A DNA stretch of 64,000 nucleotides, taken from positions 1 through 64,000 of the forward strand of contig VCJN01000676.1 of NCBI GenBank assembly GCA_006384855.1, read 5' to 3'. The notes beneath the pieces are model-generated. The model had not been told where the DNA came from, made no database searches, and saw only the letters and a list, made by a program, of their open reading frames with translations. The translations under genes and the position numbers were made by a program. Source of the stretch: Tetraselmis striata (lineage: Eukaryota > Chlorophyta > Chlorodendrophyceae > Chlorodendrales > Chlorodendraceae). Shown piece after piece: positions 9,794 through 20,200 of this stretch. How positions within the stretch are numbered: position 1 is the first letter of the stretch; each line of letters begins with the position of its first letter.

Positions 9794-12459
9794 TCATGCC
9801 AGGAGCTTGTTGGCGTAGAAGGTGGCGGCGCCGAGCACGCCGCCCGCAATCACCGCCAGCGGCGCCTCCATCTTGAAGGTGGCCACCGCGGTGTAGCTGG
9901 CGATGCCGATGGCGAGGGAGGCGCTGGGGATGGGGCTCACGCCGTGCACCTGCAGCAGCATCTTGAACATGGCCGCCACCACCAGGCCCACCGCGGAGGA
10001 GTTGAGGCCTGTGCCGGCGAGGGGAAGGGGGCGCGCGGGGTGAGAGGCCAGGGGGGGGCACGCCAGGCACCACCGGGGAGCCCGGGCACGGCGCACATGC
10101 AGAGGGATAGCTGGCCTGATGTCCGGCCCACAAACGCAAACGCCGTTCCCATGCATGCCGGCGCTTGTACTTCATTCGATGTACACGGGCGCCGGCGCGG
10201 AAATAATAGTAGTGCAAGCAAGCCCCTGCCCCTGCTGCCTGCCAGGGGGTCCCATGTAGACGATACTATAGCGAAACTGCAGCGAGTGTTCTTATAGGTT
10301 GCGGGCAAGCCCAATGTGGGGCATATGATGGGGCTAATGATTGGTGCGCCGGCACCCGCCGCGTGTATTTGTACATGCAGCATAGCATCGAATAGCATCG
10401 AACGCGTCGGGCATGCCTTTAGGTGTGACGAGATGGCGACCCCCCCCCCCCCCCCCCGCCCCCCCTCCCTCCACCCTTTCGCCAGCTGCAGCAAATCCAC
10501 TCACCGGGCATCATCTTCTTGTAGAGCGGGTAGTTGCGGAACTTGCCCCAGAAGGGCAGCAGCGCAAAGATGAGCATCACGCCGGGCCCAAACATGCCGA
10601 GCCAGCAGACGAAGGAGGCGAGGTAGGGGTTGACGTGCGCGTTGTTGCCCATGACGGAGCCGAGGTAGCAGGAGAAGTTGAACAGCGGGCCCGGCATGGA
10701 CTGCGCGGCGGCCGCGGCGGCCCACGTCAGCAACGCCACATCGCCCAATCCGGGCAGTATGTCAACATGACATGCCACTCACGGGTGTCGTAACGGAACT
10801 TTTGAGAGGGGCATCTGAGCATTTGGCAGGTGGTAGTGGGTGGAACATGATGGCGGTGGTGGTGGTGGGGGGGGGGGGGGGGGGGGGGGGTTAGGGTTTG
10901 ACTAGAAACATGAAAACCCTAAAAACCCGCTCGGGGCGCACCTGCGCAGCGGCCAGGCCGGCGTAGAACTGGTCCGTGGTGACCCAGCTGTCCTTGCTCT
11001 CCTCCATCTTGCAGTGGGTGGAGCCGTCGGGCAGCTTGGTGCAGATCTGGTCGTACTTGATGACGACGTTGATGAGCAGCGGGATCATGACCTGGCCGCC
11101 GCCGAAGATGAGCGCGCCGACGCGGTAGAAGGCGGCGAACCAGAACAGGTAGTGGTTGTCCGCGTAGGAGACCCACGACTGGTGGTCCACCAGGAAGGAG
11201 AGCCCCAGCAGGGCGAAGTACACCAGGAACAGCAGAGCGCCGCCCACCGCGTTGAGGCCGTACTTCACATCGCCGACATCCTCCTGTGCAGCCGCGCCAG
11301 CGAGCATCAGCACCGGCTCACATCGGACCGCGCGGAGCCGCCGAGGGTTGCCAACGCTTGCAGTTGGGCGGGGGGCAACCTTGGGCGGGATCTCCTCATT
11401 CCACTTGTAGATGAGCGTGGTGAGGCCGCCGATGACCAGCATCACCGGCAGCACGTACACGGAGGAGCTGAAGGTGGTCGCGGCGGCCGCCAGCGTGCAG
11501 AGCACCACCGTCACGTTGTCCTTGCAGGCACCGCGGCAGAGGCCCACGCAGGCGCAGGCCACCAGGGCAACGCCCACTGCAGACAGGCCTGCAGGGCAGG
11601 TGGCGGGTGTGGCCACCTGTCAGCCCCCAGTCCCACTCTCTGCCCCCTCATGGCCCATCTCCCATCTCAAGAACCCGCCTCCACTCTGCCGGCACGACAG
11701 CTGTCCTGGACTGGGTGCACCTGCCCCCTGTCGTCCCACATGAAGGGGACGGGGGGTCACCAGCGATGACACACTTGGCGAGGCCGCCGGCGGGCGCGTT
11801 GACAATGAAGTCGCCCAGCCCCACACCCAGCAGCGTGAGCACGATGGCGCCAGGATAGTTGAAGAGGAAGCCAGACATGAGGCCACCTGCATAGTAGGTT
11901 TGAGTGGGAAGAGGGGCGCGGAGGAGGAAATGGGGAGGGGAGGGGGGAGGATCAGCCAGGATGGGGGGAGCACGGGGGTACACCGGTAGGGAGGAGGGGG
12001 GAGGGGAGTGCTGACCGAGCGTGCCCTGCTTGAAGGTTCCCATTGCGAAGGACACCTGCGTGGATGTGGGTCCCGGCATGCACTGGCACAGCGCCAGCAC
12101 CTCCAGAAAGATGGCGTGGTTGAACCACTTGAGCTTCTCCACAAACGTCTGCCGCCAGACGCCCAAAGGGGTCAGGCGAGTCAGCAGGACAGCAGTCGCC
12201 ACCACCGAATTAATGCGCCGATTCCTACCGCCAACCTGACGGCCGCGTCGCGACGGACACCCGGCGCATCGCCTGCAGCCTCCCCACGTCAGAGCCGCAC
12301 CTTTTGGAAGAAGCCAATGTGGGCGGTGGGGCCGCCGAACGCGACCCAGCCCATCAGGAAGAAGTTCTTGACGATGTCGGATAAGGTCACGTGGACGGCC
12401 TCCTCCTCCTCGGACGCCGCCTCCGCGTCGAGCAGCGGCTGCTGTGCCGTCTGCGCCAT
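9794..12459 (-). CDS. Two-domain CHR (ChrA-type) chromate/anion transporter
   Basis: Seven exons, read from high to low coordinate: 12459-12301, 12148-12016, 11886-11761, 11588-11380, 11283-10942, 10700-10505 and 10008-9794. All phases agree and all donors are GT, giving about 459 residues. The N-terminal CHR domain has MGWVAFGGPTAHIGFF and CQCMPGPTSTQVSFAMG. The second domain has YRVGALIFGGGQVMIPLL and SMPGPLFNF. FGGP/FGGG and PGP motifs in each half are typical of long bidomain CHR proteins, which catalyse anion (chromate, probably sulfate-related) movement across membranes. Many transmembrane helices are visible, including the last one (VIAGGVLGAATFYANKLLA). An acidic N-terminal stretch (ASEEEEAV) precedes helix 1. 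No TGTAA signal was found close to the stop. A poly-G or poly-C run lies in two introns. Confidence 0.93.
10196..10315 (+). repeat. Dispersed repeat copy in transporter intron
   Basis: A single copy of the family seen in tandem at 9202-9540. It contains CTGCCTGCCAGGGGGTC and TTCTTATAGGTTGCGGGCAA. Confidence 0.7.
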
Positions 12460-13142
12460 GCTGTTTGCCTGCAGGTCGGCCCGGACAGCGTCAGTGATTC
12501 ATTCAGCATACTGGACACCGGGAGCAGCTGGCCCTCTCGTACGGCGACGTCCCCACAGGTGCAAGCGTTCTTGCGGGGAAGGGGTCGACCTTGGCTTCGA
12601 CTCTGCTTCTTCGGTACTGCTGCACTACGTCAGATATGCCACGCTGGTTAGTTGGCACTACAGGCACCTACGTGCTGCGGTCGGGTTTGCCGCTGTGACT
12701 GGTGAGCGACGTCGGGCCGTGGCAAGTGATCGACTGTCGAGACGCAGCGATGCCATCCTGAGGTGGCCGCCGCCGCACGACGTCGACTCAACATCGACGC
12801 CGATGACGACGCGCCAAGTGTGCTCGACAGCACGTGACTATTCTACTGTAGTCGCCATCTTAATATCCCATACTACCATACAGTATCCGACTTCGAGCAG
12901 CACAGCATCAGCAGCCACGGCAAAGCGCATACCGAAATTCCACCGAATAAGCAGCATATTCCGCGTACATCATACCGAAATATTAATGTATCGCGCGACT
13001 AATGTAAATCTTACAGTACAATTTCTGTCACATTCTATCTAGCACGCGGCGCAAAATGAATACTCGTACGGCTTGTCCCGTTACTTGAACCGAATATATT
13101 CCAAAAATATTCCCTGCCTGTTATTATTGTTTATTCAACGGG
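12460..13142. other. Spacer upstream of the transporter
   Basis: This is the presumed promoter and 5' UTR side of the minus-strand transporter. Only unsupported ORFs are present (e.g. an N-terminal extension of a plus-strand shadow frame). Confidence 0.5.
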
Positions 13143-13253
13143 GAGGGGGCTGTGTGGCTTGCCGAGAAGGCGCTTTGGCCTTGGTTACATTTTTTTCTAA
13201 GGGAGCCTATCCGCAGCCCGCGAGAACAAAAAGCATGAAGGGAGGGAGGGAGG

Positions 13254-13580
13254 CGGCCCGCCGCATGGTAGGCGGGGCGCGAAGATTTAAGCTGGGGACA
13301 GCAGATAGCCCGCTAGCTTTTATAAGAATTCTACCTTGATTGCGGTCGACTCGTGCGTGGTGCTCGAGTTGACTGTGCTCGTTTGTACGCGGTAGTTTCG
13401 TCTCAAGCAGATTTGATTCGAGGTTGAAGCATACTTGTACGCGGACCACCGTGCTTTTGAGTACGATGTTTTTAGCTGCGAGCATCGCATTCGTGCCCCG
13501 TTGGCAACGCGTACGCAGGCGAACACGCGCAGCGATCGCCATGCGGAGAAGGAAACCCAAACTACCGGTGGTATAAGCAT
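13254..13580 (-). repeat. Split direct repeat A2
   Basis: Shares GACAGCAGATAGCCCGCTAG, CCTTGATTGC, GTCGACTCGTGCGTGGTGCT and many later blocks with 15428-15765 in the same orientation. Differences are scattered substitutions and small indels. Confidence 0.85.
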
Positions 13581-13592
13581 TTTAAAGGGGGT

Positions 13593-13616
13593 GAGGGGGC
13601 TGTGTGGTTTGCCGAG
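13593..13616 (-). repeat. Short repeat B1 (pairs with B2 at 13143-13166)
   Basis: GAGGGGGCTGTGTGG followed by TTTGCCGAG. The B2 copy differs by one base in the middle. Confidence 0.7.
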
Positions 13617-13619
13617 CTC

Positions 13620-15198
13620 AGTCTTGGGGCTAGACGCAGAAGGGCGCCGGCCGGCCCGAGGGGAAGACGAGGGGCGGTCAAAAATCCGGGGCCGGGCACC
13701 GGGCCCGAAGGGGGAGCCGGAAGGCGACCACTGGCCACTTGGGAAGACCGACGCCAGTAGTGTGTACGCCGAGGCGGCCTGGCCGAAGAGGTCCGGAGAG
13801 GGCGGGAAGACAACCACCTCGGATGCCATTTCTGAGAGGCGCCGGTGCCAGCCGCGGTCGGGCCAGTAGGGCACGAGGACGGTGGACGCCGCGCCAGAGG
13901 TGTAGAGCTTGATGGCGAGGTTGTCAATGGGTTGCACCAGTTATGCTCATGACGCCATGCGCCATCGGAGAGGCGCAGTTTATCGGTGGCCTCGCTGCAA
14001 GGGTCACGCCAGCGGGAACTGTAGCGCGGGAGAAGAGGGGCTCGAATCGTATCGCTCCGCGAGTCGATCTCCATACCGAGGTGCTCCAGCCGTTCTACCG
14101 GCTCCCATTGGCTCTTGTTGGGATGTCGGCTGAGGCCCAGCCGTCCGAGCAGGGAGGTGAGGTGGTCGTGCACAGTATAGGCTTGCGGTCGGCTACTTGA
14201 CGCAAAGAACAGGAAGTCATCCATGTAGCAGGGGAGCATGCGGCAGCCACGGAACTCGGGGCGTTGCAGATAGCGGTTGAACGCTACAGTGAGGGGGCAG
14301 AAGTAGTAGGGGCTCGTGCTCCACCCCATGGGCCCCCTGGGCCCCAGGGCCTTGGGAGCCCCGCCAACCGGTAGAGCTTGCCTCGGTAGTTGACGGCGAA
14401 ATAGTCTCGGTCTTCGGGAGCGATGCCGGCGGCGTAGAAGCTGTCATGTAGGTCCACGGAGAGCATGAAGTCGCCCGGGCGAGCCAGGGGACGCATCAAC
14501 GTGAGAGTCTCGAAATTCAAGCTTCGCTCGTCCTCGCAGTACCGGTTGAGGGGTCGTAGATCGATGACGAGCCGCCATTTATTGACGCCCGGTTTAGGGA
14601 CGAGGAACAACCGAGAAACCCACCGCGAGCAGTGGCCTTCTTCCCACGCTCCGCTAGCCAAAAAGCGGGCCAGCTCTTCGTCCATGAAGCGTAGTTGGTC
14701 GGGAGTCGCGTCCTCCATCGAGACCCGCCTTGGTTGAAAGGGGCGGGCGGCCCGTCCTTGAACGGGATGCGCACGCCGTTTCGGATCATGTTGACGGTCC
14801 GGCGGCCAAATAGAGTCGATGTCCGCCCAGGCTTGCCAATTGCGTCGCACCCGGTGGCGCATGTAATCAGACTCATGGGTGCACGAGTCGGCGCGCGAGC
14901 CGGAGCCCACAGGACTACGTGGCCCGCATGGGTCCGCCCCCGCTCGAGAGCGACATCGGCCGCCCTAGGCCGCGTGCTCGTCACACGCCGCGGCATGAGT
15001 AACCGACCGGAGGGAGTTGCTCGTTCGGTCACGGTAGACGAGTCGGCCACCGGGCGGACACGGAATCGTTGCCAGTCCCGAGGTAGATGTTTGAATCGGC
15101 AAGCTAGGCCGAGGCGCCGAGCAGTCGGCACCAAGATGAAGCGTGCCATTGTGAGGCCACAAAGAGGGGCCACCAAAACCACCAAGCAACCCGCGCAT
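13620..15198 (-). pseudogene. DIRS/PAT-type reverse transcriptase remnant
   Basis: The RT is broken into at least three frames. The upstream frame has RNGVRIPFKDGPPAPFNQGG; the next has FLVPKPGVNKWRLVIDLRPL and SVDLHDSFYAAGI; after a short insertion/frameshift near 14330 the third has MGWSTSPYYF and the catalytic CYMDDFLFF. The frame then runs through HPNKSQWEP and LEHLGMEID into NWCNP, and a further frame change leads to LVPYWPDRGWHRRLSEMA and VVFPPSPDLF. That last segment is typical of the region following RNase H in volvocine DIRS-type elements. Most of RNase H between the RT and NWCNP appears deleted. I judge it not translatable as one protein. Confidence 0.85.
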
Positions 15199-15427
15199 CA
15201 GCCGCGGTTGGAATGGGGGCTTGCTGAGAATAAGGGCGCGGTGTTGTAGCGCTTGCCTTTTTTAAGGTGCGAGTCTAAGGCGTCAGCTGTCAGCAGACCG
15301 GCAAAAGTCGGCTAATGGCACCCAAGAATAATACGGTACCGGCGGTCGGAGGACGGCGGGTCTTCGCACGCAGGCGTGCGGGAAAGCCAAAGTGTTTTGC
15401 ACAGCACGAAAATGTGAGCATCGACGC

Positions 15428-15765
15428 GGCCCGCCACATGGTAGGCGAGGGCGCGAGGATGGAAGATGGAGACAGCAGATAGCCCGCTAGCATCAATTAA
15501 AATTCTAATACCTTGATTGCTGTCGACTCGTGCGTGGTGCTGGAGTTGACTGTGTTTGTTTGTACGGCAGTTTCGTCTCAGACAGATTTGGGGGTTGAAG
15601 CATACTTACTGGTACGCGGACTACCGTGCTTTTGAGTACCTACGGTTCTACGGTGTTTTTAGCTGCGAGCGTCACATGCGTGCCACATTTGTAACGCGTA
15701 CGTTGGCGAACGCGCGCTGCGGTCGCCATGCGGAAAGGGAAACCCCAACTACCGGTAGTAAAAAT
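15428..15765 (-). repeat. Split direct repeat A1
   Basis: Second copy of the ~330-bp direct repeat described at 13254-13580. Divergence between the copies indicates an old insertion. Confidence 0.85.
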
Positions 15766-15925
15766 TATCATCTAGGATTTCTTTGTCCTACCCTGTCTCC
15801 TCATCGCCTTTTGCGGCTAGCGCATGTAACTATATTTCTTTGTCCTTCCCGTCCCGGTATAGCGGTAGGGCAAGATCCGGTTTTGTGAATTACAGAAAGA
15901 TTTCTTGACATGCCTCGTTGTCTGT

Positions 15926-16195
15926 CCGGTCGGTAGAGAGGTGCTCTCCTACAAATGAGGTCCCCGGATCGATTCCCGGTCTTGCCAGTTCAGGGCAATA
16001 TCGGCCGGGCCCGTATCGGTTCCGGGGTTTATACCCCGTTGATGCATTAGCCCTCTAGGGTTCGAATGAGGCAACGGCCTAATGGCTATGCCATACCTAC
16101 TACGACTGCATTTAGTGCCAAAGGTCAAGCGTTGGGGCGGCTTATGCCGATGACCCGCTGGGGCGAACTTTACTACAGTTATACAATAAAAACAA
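15926..16195 (+). mobile_element. SINE copy 2 (tRNA-derived)
   Basis: The head contains an A-box-like GTCGGTAGAGAGGTGCTC and a B-box-like GGATCGATTCC (15966-15976). The body (GGCAATATCGGCCGGGCC, TTGATGCATTAGCCC, AATGAGGCAACGG, AAGCGTTGGGGCGG) matches SINE copy 1. The end is GGGCGAACTTTACTA followed by A-rich sequence. Confidence 0.75.
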
Positions 16196-17272
16196 TACAA
16201 GATCACCGTCTCTGGACTTCTCCAGCATCGTGTTCTCCTGTCCTAACAATGCTATTCCGATCGGATCCGGTGGTGGCTTGGACGACCGCATTATTGAATT
16301 ATCTTGGCCGGATGGGCCCATTATGTGATATGTCGTTTGGGTAGTACTATCTTGGTTGTTGCATGTAGTCGTCATCATGGCTGCATCACAAAGCGTGCCA
16401 TGGGGCAAGGCCTGATCGATTGCTGATCATGGCTGCCTTACCATGACCAATGCCGGTGCGATACAGAAGCTTGTCAAGATGCTTGGCATCGACGTTGCAT
16501 GGCGGGCGGTAGTGACCGACTCACCGATGTCGTTTCGCTTGTTGGCCTCACGTGGTAAAACACGACGACGACTTCAAAGGGAAACCAAAGCAGAGCAGGA
16601 GCAATAAACTATGATAACTATGAAGGCGGTAGTAGCGATAGCTCAGCATCTTGCATCTGAAAATGTTGTAGTCTACTTGAGTCGTTCGCACATCACTCAA
16701 AGTCTTGGCGGTATTATCGATTTGTTTTGGCAGCACTGTCCAAGCAATGTGCTCCCAATAGCTATCTAGTTGCAACAACATCTTGCCTTGTCATGACAAC
16801 TACGTGCATGTCATGTGGGATCAGCAAATTCACGCGCTGTATTACATACGCCCATAGCGACTACATCATGTATCAACCCAATGTAACGGATGTTGGCGTG
16901 TATGTAGTGGCGGCCACACTGTATCCGTTGCGCATCCCCTTCTATGCGCCATTCAGCATTGAATTGCACATCATCGTGCTCGAGAAATATACATGGCCTC
17001 GCATGTGAAAAGAACGCAGAATCAAATCGTCGGGAGTGCATTGCCATTGCATTGCGGAAAAAAAATCTTGCAATTATTGCAATTAACTGCGACATTATTG
17101 ACGGGAAGAAACTACGAGGTCTAAACTACCACTATACAGGCTCTAGCGGCGACCGGCGACAAATGCTCCCACAGGAAGGGAAATACCCGCTGCCTGTGAG
17201 CGCACTACTAGCCACCGCTACCGTCGTCGCCTCGCCTTACAAAGCACGACTCCGCCCGTTGCCCGGCAGCGG
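16196..17272. other. Spacer downstream of SEC8
   Basis: A minus-strand ORF of 94 codons (16811-17095) looks mildly protein-like (EHDDVQFNAEWRIEGDAQRI) but has no recognisable domain; it may be a transposon fragment. Nothing else is supported. Confidence 0.4.
17237..17241 (-). promoter_or_regulatory. TGTAA polyadenylation signal candidate, SEC8
   Basis: TGTAA on the minus strand, about 32 bases beyond the SEC8 stop codon. Confidence 0.6.
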
Positions 17273-20200
17273 TCAGCGCTGCGCCGTCTGCCGCTGCGGG
17301 CGCTCCAGCCGGTGCTCGGCAGCGACCTCCGCGGCCTTCTCGCTGTTGCGCTCCCGCGCCAGCCGCTCCATGAGCGTGAGCGACGTGGCGCCGTCCAGTG
17401 CACCGCTGCCGGAGTTAACCTGGCGGCAGGGATGGCGCGACGGAGGGCGCCTTAAGCGGAATAGTAGCAAGGGTGCTCGATACACTACGGATACCGGACG
17501 GCCTGTATCGAGCCTCTCTCCCCTACCGGGCGAACTGAACCAAATCAAAAAATCAAATGCAGGTGTGCGTGAAATACGGCGACAGCAATGCCAAGCCGGA
17601 TCGTGCCGCGCAATCCACCGGCGATGATCAGGGCTCTTGGGCGCTATTAGCGATGCAGCGATGATCAGAGAAGCGCGGCGGCCTGGCGGCGAAGGGGCGC
17701 GCGCGTAGGGGGGGGGGGGGGGGGGGGTGGGGGGGGCGCTCTCACCCGCCGCTCTGGTCGGAGGGCGTCTCTCGTAACGTTGGCTTTGCGGCCCTTTTTG
17801 CGGCCCAACACCTGCAGCGGCCAGCCGAAAATGGACCCGAGGGGGTGTGCCCCAGAGGCGGCGGGGGTGGTCAGTCCCTCTGCGCCCTGGGCGGACTGCG
17901 CAAGACACGCTGGTGGTTGGCTGGCGAGACTTCAGTTGGGCACTGTCGATCTGCACTGACAGCCGCGCATGCGAACCACTGCATGCCCGGTCAGGTATGC
18001 TCGAATCAATGCCCGTATCACGCGACGATTCTCGGGACTGCGTCAGGTTATTGTGCTCATGCACGTGCTTCCTTTCACCACGTCGTTGTGGGCGGGCGTA
18101 TTGCCCAGTAGCGCGACAACTACCGGTACGGACACACGGACTGACGGACACGCTGAGGCGCGAAGAGCCCCGCCGCACCCTAGGCTCAAAATATGCAGAA
18201 TCGCGCCAGTCGATCTGCCTGGCTGGTACGGAGACGGTACAGTGTGTGGCGCAGCACCCAGGTGCACGAGCGGTGTCGTCCATAAGTCAGTGCAGAAGGT
18301 TGTTCCCAAGTTGTTCTTTACAGGTTATTTAGGTACTCATCGTCGTGCAGCAGGTACCTGTGATGCCCCCCCCCCCCCCCCGGCGGCGGGGGGGGGGAGC
18401 GGGGACGTGGGAGATAGCCCTAGCCAACACATGAGAACCAGGGGTGGGTGGGCTCTCGCCTTTTCCAGCTGCGCGCGGTGCTCCTCCGTGACCGCGCGCC
18501 CAGGGACCAGCACATCCAGGACCGCGAAGTACTCGGACGCGAAGTAGCGGTGCGGCCGCTCCCGCGCAAACTGCGCCCGGTCGGCGCAAGGGGCGGCCGC
18601 GCGGTCGCGCGTCCATCAGCGAACGGAAAGGCAGCGGTGCTGCTCGGTGCGGCAGTCAGCCACGCCGTCACAGGCACGACTGCACAACGACGCCCCCCCC
18701 CCCGCATCCGGTCACCTTGATGAACGAGTCCACCGGCATCTTGAGCAGCCCGTAGTAGGTGCGCGTCGCATCAAACTGCTGCCCCGCCTGCGGGTGCGCG
18801 CGCCACATGCGCGCGCGGCGTAGTGAGGTTAGAGCGAGGCCACAAAGACGTGAACGGGTGCTGGCGCGGGAAGAACACCACCGCGAATAAGAACCTGCCC
18901 TCCCTGCCAGAGGTCGAACGTAGACGAAACAGTAGCAGAACTATAACGAACGTGCTTATAGGTCGCATGCAACCGATCATCCCAGAGTTATTACATAAGG
19001 TTCTTGTAGGTGCGGCGGCACCCGCATTGAGTAACGGCACAAACAGGGTACGGTCGTATAGGGACTTTGCCTTCAGTTGGGGGGGGGGGGGGGGGGGAAG
19101 GGGGGGGGGGGGGCGAAGGAGAGGCGGCCGACCTGCTGGCTCTGCGCACCCAGTGCGTCGGCAGTGGCGCCGAGCGCGGTGAGCACCGGCTGCAGTGTGC
19201 TGCAGACCTGCGCGCAATGGCGACGGCGGCGCGGGACAGCCCCAGTTGTGGGCAGCTCAAAGGGTTTAGCGGGGTTAAGGGGAGGGGGGGGGGGGGGGGG
19301 GGGTAAACTAGGGATATCAGGCGCTAGTCGTCGCATCACGGCCGAGTGGCCGCATGGGGGGGGGGTGTGGGGGGGGGGGCCTTGCCTTGCACATGGCGTC
19401 CACGCCGGCGGGGTTGATCTGCTCCATGGCCGGCACCTGCATGCGCAGGATGCGCGCCGCCGCGGGCGCCGCGCCGCCGAGCACGTACAGCCGGTGGCGG
19501 CTGGGCAGGAATGGGAGCACGCTCTCCTCCAGGCGGGACACCATGCGGGTCAGCGCGCCCAGGCGCTCCTCCGCCTGCGCCCAGCGCCGCGCGCACGTCA
19601 AGGCACGGAAAACGACGGCGCGGCGCATGCCCGTAAGGCAGCGGGCGCGCTACGGGCTCGCGCAGGGCGACATTCCCCCGAGGGATGCACGGCACAGCGG
19701 GGACAAGGCAGCCGAGCACGCGGCTTGCCTGGATGGTGTCCTGCTCCTCCGCCACAAAGCTGTGCTTGGGCAGCTCCTATCAGTGACACGGAAGAGAGGG
19801 CGAGGGGGAGGGAGGGGGGGGAGAGCGGGGGCAAGGAGGGAGAGGGCTTCAGCCCGGTTAGGCGGGCGGCAGCTCAGGGTGGGGAAGGGGGGGGGGGGGG
19901 GGGGGGGCTGATTGGGCAGGTCAGTGGGGTGGGGGGCATGGAGGGTCGTGTGTGTGCACCAGCCTCCCGCCGAGCATGTCATGGGGCGTTGGCGCTGGCA
20001 GAGCAGAGGGGTGGGGTGAGGGGGGGGAGGGGGAGGGGGTGGTGGTGGTGGTGGTGGCGAGAAGGGGGCGGGGGGGGGGGAGGAGGGGGCTCTCGCCTGC
20101 AGGTAGTGCAGCAGGATGAAGCTGAGCTCCAGGCGCAGGGTGCGCAGGCAGCGGCCCGAGAGGCTCTTGCAGCGGTCGCGCAGCGTGGCGAGCGCCTCCG

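Larger units (their letters stand above)
13143..15765 (-). mobile_element. PAT/kangaroo-like retroelement with split direct repeats, internally deleted
   Basis: Read on the minus strand the order is A1 (15765-15428), decayed coding region (about 15200-13620), B1 (13616-13593), A2 (13580-13254), B2 (13166-13143). A1 and A2 are about 330-bp direct repeats. B1 and B2 share the 24-bp motif beginning GAGGGGGCTGTGTGG. This A1-ORFs-B1-A2-B2 order is the split-direct-repeat plan of PAT-type DIRS elements, known in Volvox as kangaroo. The coding region keeps RT and part of the RNase H-linked segment, but no tyrosine recombinase is visible, so the copy is non-autonomous. Confidence 0.8.
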
